DNA from: CAZLIC01 sp964559535
GTDB lineage: Bacteria; Pseudomonadota; Alphaproteobacteria; Rhodobacterales; Rhodobacteraceae
DNA: 56,540 nucleotides
Assembly (NCBI GenBank): GCA_964559535.1
Contig: CAZLIC010000018.1
Span: forward strand, 1-56,540
Direction: 5' to 3'
Under the pieces are notes generated by a model. The model was not told the DNA's origin. It ran no database searches and saw nothing but the letters and a program-made list of their open reading frames with translations. Below are positions 48,533 through 56,540 of this stretch, one piece after another. Position 1 is the first letter of the stretch; every line of letters begins with the position of its first letter. The translations under genes were made by a program, and so were the position numbers.

Positions 48533-50071
48533 ATGGCGCACACGGCGCATGACCCGGCCTTCCGCCGCCTGATCGACGAACACGCCCCGGTGCGGCAAGT
48601 GGCGCATGGCTGCACCTTCACCGAAGGGCCGGTGTGGCACCCCGTGGACCATTACCTGCTGTTTTCGGACATGCCCGCCGATACCCGCCGTCGCGTGGAC
48701 CGGGCGGGCGTGCGCGAGGTGATGAAGCCCAGCCACAAGGCGAACGGGCTGACCTATGATGCCGAGCTGAACCTGATCGCCTGTGAACACGCGACGTCGT
48801 CGGTTGCGCGGTTCCGCCCCGACGGCACGCGCGAGGTGCTGGCGACGCATTTCGACGGCAAGGAACTGAACAGCCCCAACGACCTGTGCGTGAAGTCGGA
48901 CGGCAGCATCTGGTTCACCGACCCGTGGTACGGGCGGATGCCGCACTACGGGGTGGAACGGCCGCGGCAACTGGGGTTCCAGGGCGTCTACCGGCTGCGC
49001 CCCGGCGGGCAGCCGGAACTGATGGTGGACCGCTACACCTTCACCCAGCCGAACGGCATCTGCTTCTGCCCCGATGAATCGAAGCTGTATGTGAACGACA
49101 CCGAACAGGCGAACATCCGTGTGTATCGTGTCGAAAAGGACGGCACACTGAAGGACGGCCGCATCTTTGCCAGCGGCATCCGCGACTCGCTGGTGTCGGG
49201 CCTGCCGGACGGGATGAAGTGCGACGCCGAGGGCAATGTGTGGTGCACCGGGCCGGGGGGCGTGTGGGTGTACGCGCCGAACGGCACGCTGCTGGGCAAG
49301 GTGTCGATCCCTGAACACCCCGCCAACCTGCACTGGGGCGGCGCGGACTGGCGGACGCTGTATGTGGCGGCCACGACCAGCGTTTATGCGGTGGAGGTGA
49401 AGGTCGGCCCGCGCACGGAACCGTTCATGCGGGCTCGGGCGCCGCAGGTGCGCCGCGCCGAGGCCGGGTTGCAACTGGACCCAGCGCGCTGCGCGCTGAT
49501 CATCCAGGACATGCAGAACGACGTGGTGATGGACGGTGGTGCCTTTGCCGCGTCGGGCAGTCCCCAGCACTGCCGCGAGCAGAACGCGCTGGGCCATGTG
49601 GCGCAACTGGCCGCCGCCTGCCGGCGCCGCGGCATTCCGGTGATCCATGTGCATTTCGTGGTGCCACCGGGGGCGAAGGGCCTGACGCTGAACGCGCCGC
49701 TGTTTGAAGGCGTGATCGACAACAACGCGCTGGTGCGCGGCACCTGGGGGTCGGCGCCCGCGCCGGGGGCCGAGGTGGCCGAGGGCGATTTCGTGGTGGA
49801 AAAGAACCGCATGTCGGCCTGGGAAGGCACGCAGCTGGAAACCATCCTGAAGGCCTGCGGGCGCGATATCCTGATCGAGACGGGCGCCTGGACCAACATG
49901 AGCATCGAGCACACGGCGCGCACCGGGGCCGACAAGGGATATGTGATGATCATCCCCGAGGATGCCTGCAGCACGATGAACGCCGACTGGCACCGTGCCA
50001 GCATCAACTATGCCTTGCAGAATGTCGCGCTGGTGACCAAGACGGCAGATGTGATTTCGGCGCTGGGGTGA
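48533..50071 (+). CDS. Fusion of SMP-30/gluconolactonase and isochorismatase-like domains
   Basis: A 512-residue fusion. Residues about 15-300 form a six-bladed propeller of the SMP-30 lactonase family: FTEGPVWHPVDHYLLFSDMP, KANGLTYDAELNLIACEH, ELNSPNDLCVKSDGSIWFTDPWYG and PNGICFCPDESKLYVNDT, with the metal Glu, Asn and Asp residues present. Residues about 318-510 form an isochorismatase-like hydrolase with Asp326 (DMQND) and Lys424 (VVEKNRMSAW). The usual catalytic Cys is replaced: Ser457 stands at that place in TGAWTNMSIEHTAR. It may thus be inactive, or use another chemistry. It starts two bases after the MBL gene stop. Confidence 0.92.
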   Translation: MAHTAHDPAFRRLIDEHAPVRQVAHGCTFTEGPVWHPVDHYLLFSDMPADTRRRVDRAGVREVMKPSHKANGLTYDAELNLIACEHATSSVARFRPDGTREVLATHFDGKELNSPNDLCVKSDGSIWFTDPWYGRMPHYGVERPRQLGFQGVYRLRPGGQPELMVDRYTFTQPNGICFCPDESKLYVNDTEQANIRVYRVEKDGTLKDGRIFASGIRDSLVSGLPDGMKCDAEGNVWCTGPGGVWVYAPNGTLLGKVSIPEHPANLHWGGADWRTLYVAATTSVYAVEVKVGPRTEPFMRARAPQVRRAEAGLQLDPARCALIIQDMQNDVVMDGGAFAASGSPQHCREQNALGHVAQLAAACRRRGIPVIHVHFVVPPGAKGLTLNAPLFEGVIDNNALVRGTWGSAPAPGAEVAEGDFVVEKNRMSAWEGTQLETILKACGRDILIETGAWTNMSIEHTARTGADKGYVMIIPEDACSTMNADWHRASINYALQNVALVTKTADVISALG

Positions 50072-50081
50072 CGGAGAGCGC

Positions 50082-50170
50082 CGGGGGGCTTCGCGCCCCC
50101 CGCTGCCACCGTCTCTTGAACCGGTGGCGAAACGGCGGCAGCCCCCCGCGGGGTGTTTCCGCAAGGATGA
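50082..50170. repeat. Cluster of inverted repeats between the fusion gene and the SDR gene
   Basis: Two hairpins are visible: CGGGGGGC/GCCCCCCG (50082-50102) with loop TTCGC, and GCCACCG/CGGTGGC (50105-50128). A third G/C pairing (CCCCGCGGGG, about 50144-50153) precedes GTGTTTCCGCAAGGATGA. The arrangement resembles the element at 9208-9248. It is the longest break in the operon, 113 bp, and may be a processing or attenuation site. Confidence 0.55.
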
Positions 50171-50184
50171 GGCAGGGGAGCCAG

Positions 50185-50940
50185 ATGGGACGCCAAATGG
50201 GAAGACTAAGCGGAAAACGGGCGCTGGTGACGGCGGCGGGGCAGGGGATCGGGCGGGCCACGGCCGAGGCCTTTGCGGCGGAAGGGGCCGAGGTCATTGC
50301 GGCCGACATCAACCCGGCCACGCTGGCCACGCTGACGGGGATGACCACGCGCGTGCTGGACGTGCGCAGCAAGGACGCCGTGGCGCAGGCCGCCGCCGAG
50401 ATCGGCGCGATCGACGTTCTGTTCAACGCGGCCGGTTTCGTGCACCACGGCACGGTGCTGGACTGCAGCGAAGAGGATTGGGCGTTTTCCTTTGACCTGA
50501 ACCTGACCTCGATGTTCCGCCTGACCAAGGCCTTCCTGCCCGGCATGCTGGACAAGGGCGCGGGGTCGGTCATCAACGTGGCCAGCGCCGCAAGTTCCAT
50601 CCAGGCCGCGCTGAACCGCTGCGTCTATGGCGCGACGAAGGCAGGGGTGATCGGCTTTACCAAGGCGGTTGCGGCCGATTTCGTGGCGAAGGGCATCCGC
50701 TGCAACGCAATCTGCCCCGGCACCATCGAAAGCCCCAGCCTGTTCCAGCGGATGGAAGATCTTGGCCAGAAGGTGGGCGGGGTCGAGGAGGCGCGGCGGC
50801 TGTTCTTGGCCCGCCAGCCCTCGGGGCGTCTTGGCACGGCGCAGGAGGTGGCGATGCTTGCGGTTTACCTTGCATCCGACGAAAGCAGCTTTACCACGGG
50901 CGCGGCCATCGTCGTGGACGGCGGCTGGTCGAACGTCTGA
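50185..50940 (+). CDS. SDR dehydrogenase, 2-keto-3-deoxy-L-fuconate dehydrogenase-like
   Basis: A 251-residue short-chain dehydrogenase. The cofactor motif is TAAGQGIGRATAEAF near residue 12, and the D/N pair lies in DINPAT; NAAG is near residue 82. The catalytic residues are Ser in VASAASSI, Tyr and Lys in YGATKAG near residue 147. The sequence pattern (DVLFNAAGFVHHGTVLDCSEEDWAFSFDLNL, IRCNAICPGTIESPSL, FLARQPSGRLGTAQEVA, FTTGAAIVVDGGWSN) resembles the 2-keto-3-deoxy-L-fuconate dehydrogenase/BDH2 group. GGGGAG is five bases before the ATG at 50185. The following FAH-fold gene encodes the natural next step. Confidence 0.88.
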   Translation: MGRQMGRLSGKRALVTAAGQGIGRATAEAFAAEGAEVIAADINPATLATLTGMTTRVLDVRSKDAVAQAAAEIGAIDVLFNAAGFVHHGTVLDCSEEDWAFSFDLNLTSMFRLTKAFLPGMLDKGAGSVINVASAASSIQAALNRCVYGATKAGVIGFTKAVAADFVAKGIRCNAICPGTIESPSLFQRMEDLGQKVGGVEEARRLFLARQPSGRLGTAQEVAMLAVYLASDESSFTTGAAIVVDGGWSNV

Positions 50941-50953
50941 AAGGAACAGGCCC

Positions 50954-51799
50954 ATGAAACTGATACGCTGGGGTACGGTCGGAGCGGAGCGCCCGGGGAT
51001 GATCGACGCGGGCGGCGTGGCGCGCGACCTGACCGGGCTGGTGCCCGACATCGGGGGTGCCGTACTGTCGGACACCGGGCTGGAGATGCTGCGCCGGATG
51101 GACGCCGCGGCCCTGCCCAAGGTGCCCGATGGCGCCCGACTGGGTGCCTGTGTGGGCGGCACGGGCAAGTTCATCTGCATCGGCCTGAACTATGCCGACC
51201 ATGCGGCCGAATCGGGCCTGAAGGTGCCGCCCGAGCCGGTGATCTTCATGAAGGCCACCAGTGCGATCTGCGGGCCGAACGACCCCATCATCATTCCCCG
51301 CGGGTCGGAAAAGACCGACTGGGAGGTGGAGCTGGCCGTCATCATTGGCACGAAGGCCAAGCATGTGACCGAGGCCGAGGCGCTGAACCATGTGGCAGGC
51401 TATGCCGTGGCCAATGACGTGAGCGAGCGGGCCTTTCAGAACGAGCGTGCCGGGCAGTGGACCAAAGGGAAAAGCTGCGACAACTTCGGCCAGCTGGGCC
51501 CCTGGCTGGTGACACGCGACGAGGTGGCCGATCCGCAGGACCTGCCGATGTGGCTGACGGTGAATGGCGAGAGCCGGCAGAACGGGTCGACGAAGACAAT
51601 GGTCTATGGCGTGGCCTTCATCGTGTCGTACCTGTCGCAGTTCTTCACGCTGCATCCGGGCGACGTGATATCCACCGGCACTCCCCCGGGCGTCGGCCAG
51701 GGCATGAAGCCGCCGCAGTACCTGAAGGCCGGGGATGTGGTGGAACTGGGCATCAATGGCCTGGGCCAGCAGCGGCAGGACGTGCAGGCCGAGGCGTGA
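50954..51799 (+). CDS. Fumarylacetoacetate-hydrolase-fold protein (diketo-deoxy-sugar-acid hydrolase-like)
   Basis: A 281-residue FAH-family enzyme. Its core has GKFICIGLNYADHAAESGLKVP, EPVIFMKATSAICGPND, DWEVELAVIIGTKAKHV with metal-binding acids, GYAVANDVSERAFQ, KSCDNFGQLGPWLV and ISTGTPPGVGQGMKPPQYLKAGDVVELGINGLG. Relatives include 2,4-diketo-3-deoxy-L-fuconate hydrolase and ureidoglycolate lyase; the gene before it favours the former. The product would be lactate-like plus pyruvate fragments. The ATG at 50954 follows AAGGAACAGG, 13 bp after the SDR stop. Confidence 0.9.
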   Translation: MKLIRWGTVGAERPGMIDAGGVARDLTGLVPDIGGAVLSDTGLEMLRRMDAAALPKVPDGARLGACVGGTGKFICIGLNYADHAAESGLKVPPEPVIFMKATSAICGPNDPIIIPRGSEKTDWEVELAVIIGTKAKHVTEAEALNHVAGYAVANDVSERAFQNERAGQWTKGKSCDNFGQLGPWLVTRDEVADPQDLPMWLTVNGESRQNGSTKTMVYGVAFIVSYLSQFFTLHPGDVISTGTPPGVGQGMKPPQYLKAGDVVELGINGLGQQRQDVQAEA

Positions 51800-51810
51800 C
51801 GGAAGCACCT

Positions 51811-51833
51811 CCCCTCCCCCTTGTGGGGAGGGG
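51811..51833. repeat. Palindromic repeat between FAH-fold and SDR genes
   Basis: CCCCTCCCC and GGGGAGGGG with loop CTTGT form a 9-bp stem, the same core as at 43690-43710. A G-rich tail (GGAATGGGGGTGGGG) runs up to the next start codon and supplies its only purine-rich ribosome-site-like sequence. Confidence 0.8.
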
Positions 51834-51856
51834 AATGGGGGTGGGGGGCCGAAGCA

Positions 51857-52603
51857 ATGAACAGCTATGATCTGGCGGGGCAGGTGGCCATCGTCACCGG
51901 GGGCGCGCAGGGCATCGGCCTTGCCGTCGCCCGCCGCCTGCACGCGGGCGGCGCGCATGTCTGCCTGTGGGACATGGATGCGGGGCTGGCCGCGGCTGCG
52001 GCCGCGGCGCTGGGCACGCGGGCCGAGGGGGCAGCGGTCGATGTGACCGATGCTGCCGCCGTGGCCGCGCTGGCCGAGGCCACGGCGGCGCGGCTGGGGC
52101 GGGTGGACGTGCTGGTGAATTCGGCCGGGATCGCCGGGTCGAACGGCAAGGTGGTGGATTACTCCGTCGAGGAGTTCCACAAGATCGTGGCGGTCAACCT
52201 GCACGGCACCTTCCACACCTGCCGCGCCGTGCTGCCGCACATGCAGCGCGCCGGGTATGGCCGGGTGGTGAACATCGCCAGCGTTGCGGGCAAGGAGGGC
52301 AACCCCAATGCCGCCGCCTATTCGGCGTCAAAGGCCGGGGTGATTGCGCTGACCAAATCGCTGGGCAAGGAACATGCCGATCAGGACATCGCCGTGAACT
52401 GCGTCACCCCCGCCGCCGCGCGCACGCGCATCTTCGACCAGATGGCCCCGGAATTCATCGCCTTCATGCTGTCGAAAATCCCTCGCGGCCGGTTCCTGGA
52501 AGTGGACGAGGCGGCCCACATGATTGCTTGGATGTGCACGAAGGAAAACTCCTTCACCACCGGCGCCACCTTTGATCTTTCGGGCGGGCGGGCGACGTAC
52601 TGA
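51857..52603 (+). CDS. SDR dehydrogenase, deoxy-sugar-acid type
   Basis: A 248-residue short-chain dehydrogenase. The glycine-rich motif is TGGAQGIGLAV (about 14-24), with D in WDMDAGL and NSAG near residue 91. The catalytic set is Ser in NIASVAG, Tyr and Lys in YSASKAGVIALTKSL. It resembles L-rhamnose 1-dehydrogenase and 2-keto-3-deoxy-L-rhamnonate dehydrogenase-type proteins. It is the last gene of the rightward operon. The start codon is preceded only by G-runs from the palindromic repeat, which may serve as its ribosome site. Confidence 0.88.
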   Translation: MNSYDLAGQVAIVTGGAQGIGLAVARRLHAGGAHVCLWDMDAGLAAAAAAALGTRAEGAAVDVTDAAAVAALAEATAARLGRVDVLVNSAGIAGSNGKVVDYSVEEFHKIVAVNLHGTFHTCRAVLPHMQRAGYGRVVNIASVAGKEGNPNAAAYSASKAGVIALTKSLGKEHADQDIAVNCVTPAAARTRIFDQMAPEFIAFMLSKIPRGRFLEVDEAAHMIAWMCTKENSFTTGATFDLSGGRATY

Positions 52604-52784
52604 GGTCTGTCTCAGCGGGTTGTTCGAAAACGAAAACCTTTTCGTCTGCAAGGCGCACGTAGCCGACAGAAAGTTCGAAAATCACAACCGGCCGCGCTAC
52701 CCTCGCGCGCGCAGTCTGTCGCAAGCCGCCTGGCCCGCCGTGGCGGGTTCAAGTGCAGCACCGGTTCCTGAAAAACAGGGCAGG

Positions 52785-52809
52785 GAGGCTCCGCCGTCGG
52801 CGGAGCCTC
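52785..52809 (-). terminator. Strong hairpin terminator between convergent genes
   Basis: An 11-bp perfect stem (GAGGCTCCGCC and GGCGGAGCCTC) with a 3-nt loop lies 11 bp beyond the stop of the leftward repetitive-protein gene. On that strand CCCTGCCCTGTTTTT follows, so it ends that transcript. It may also stop the rightward operon, although no T-run is present on that side. Confidence 0.8.
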
Positions 52810-52820
52810 AGTTGCCGCGA

Positions 52821-56540
<3,720 letters not shown>

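Noticed and set aside
52629..52682. Operator-like ACGAAAACCTTTTCGT and two GTTCGAAAA words after the last SDR gene
   Set aside because: They lie between the 3' ends of convergent genes with no promoter to control, and the inverted repeat is too short to judge.

Overview
The window looks like one contig of a high-GC alphaproteobacterium, most likely Rhodobacterales (Rhodobacteraceae). Supporting signs are the strongly GC-biased codon use, chains of genes with ATGA/GTGA overlaps, a VPLPA-type C-terminal sorting signal, a tRNA-His with A73 and no encoded G-1 (an alphaproteobacterial trait), a leuC/leuD/leuB neighbourhood and a rsfS-rlmH pair. Both ends are low complexity (50 C at the left; Gly-Lys-Asp-coding 9-bp repeats at the right), so the contig probably broke there.

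Region 1 (68-6118) is an amino-sugar locus. A sugar-binding protein and a MurNAc-6-P etherase (murQ) are read leftward. A BadF-type kinase, a GntR/UTRA regulator, a SIS-type glucosamine-6-P deaminase and nagA are read rightward. The divergent spacer carries two near-identical 17-bp boxes in opposite orientation, the likely regulator sites. Region 2 (6115-19785) is mostly housekeeping and transport: metG, an MFS permease, a YceI protein, a TPR protein, a rhomboid protease, a TRAP transporter, tRNA-His, a YqaA-like protein with an SbcC/SbcD-like (YhaN/YhaO) pair, and tRNA-Pro. Region 3 (19884-28545) holds two EamA permeases, leuB, a DNase I-fold protein, a membrane protein, leuD, a VPLPA-CTERM surface protein with its own promoter and terminator, and leuC. 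Region 4 (28797-31080) has a SOUL protein, a pRiA4b ORF-3-like protein, rsfS and rlmH.

Region 5 (about 31213-52603) is the most interesting part: nineteen co-directional genes, most of them overlapping or nearly touching. They encode a branched-chain-amino-acid-type ABC transporter with no binding protein, whose second ATPase is fused to a Tm-1-like (UPF0261) domain; a PEP-hydrolase-like TIM barrel, the other half of plant Tm-1; a 976-residue flotillin/SPFH protein with an extended 11-residue coiled-coil repeat; two CoxG-like SRPBCC proteins; a molybdenum hydroxylase with FAD, 2x[2Fe-2S] and a split molybdopterin subunit; CoxD/CoxE-like AAA and VWA chaperones; and a tail of hydrolases and dehydrogenases (amidohydrolase, MBL-fold, SMP-30 fused to an isochorismatase-like domain lacking its Cys, SDR, FAH-fold, SDR). 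The last enzymes resemble the 2-keto-3-deoxy-L-fuconate branch of deoxy-sugar oxidation. My inference is a membrane-organised uptake and oxidation system for an unknown substrate; I know of no description of this gene set.

Region 6 (52821-56540, leftward, 5' end missing) is one very long repetitive protein: Gly-Lys-Asp triplets, a Lys-Asp stretch, poly-Gly, an Ala/Ser-rich segment and a long charged coiled coil. Its function is unknown. A strong hairpin terminator separates it from region 5.
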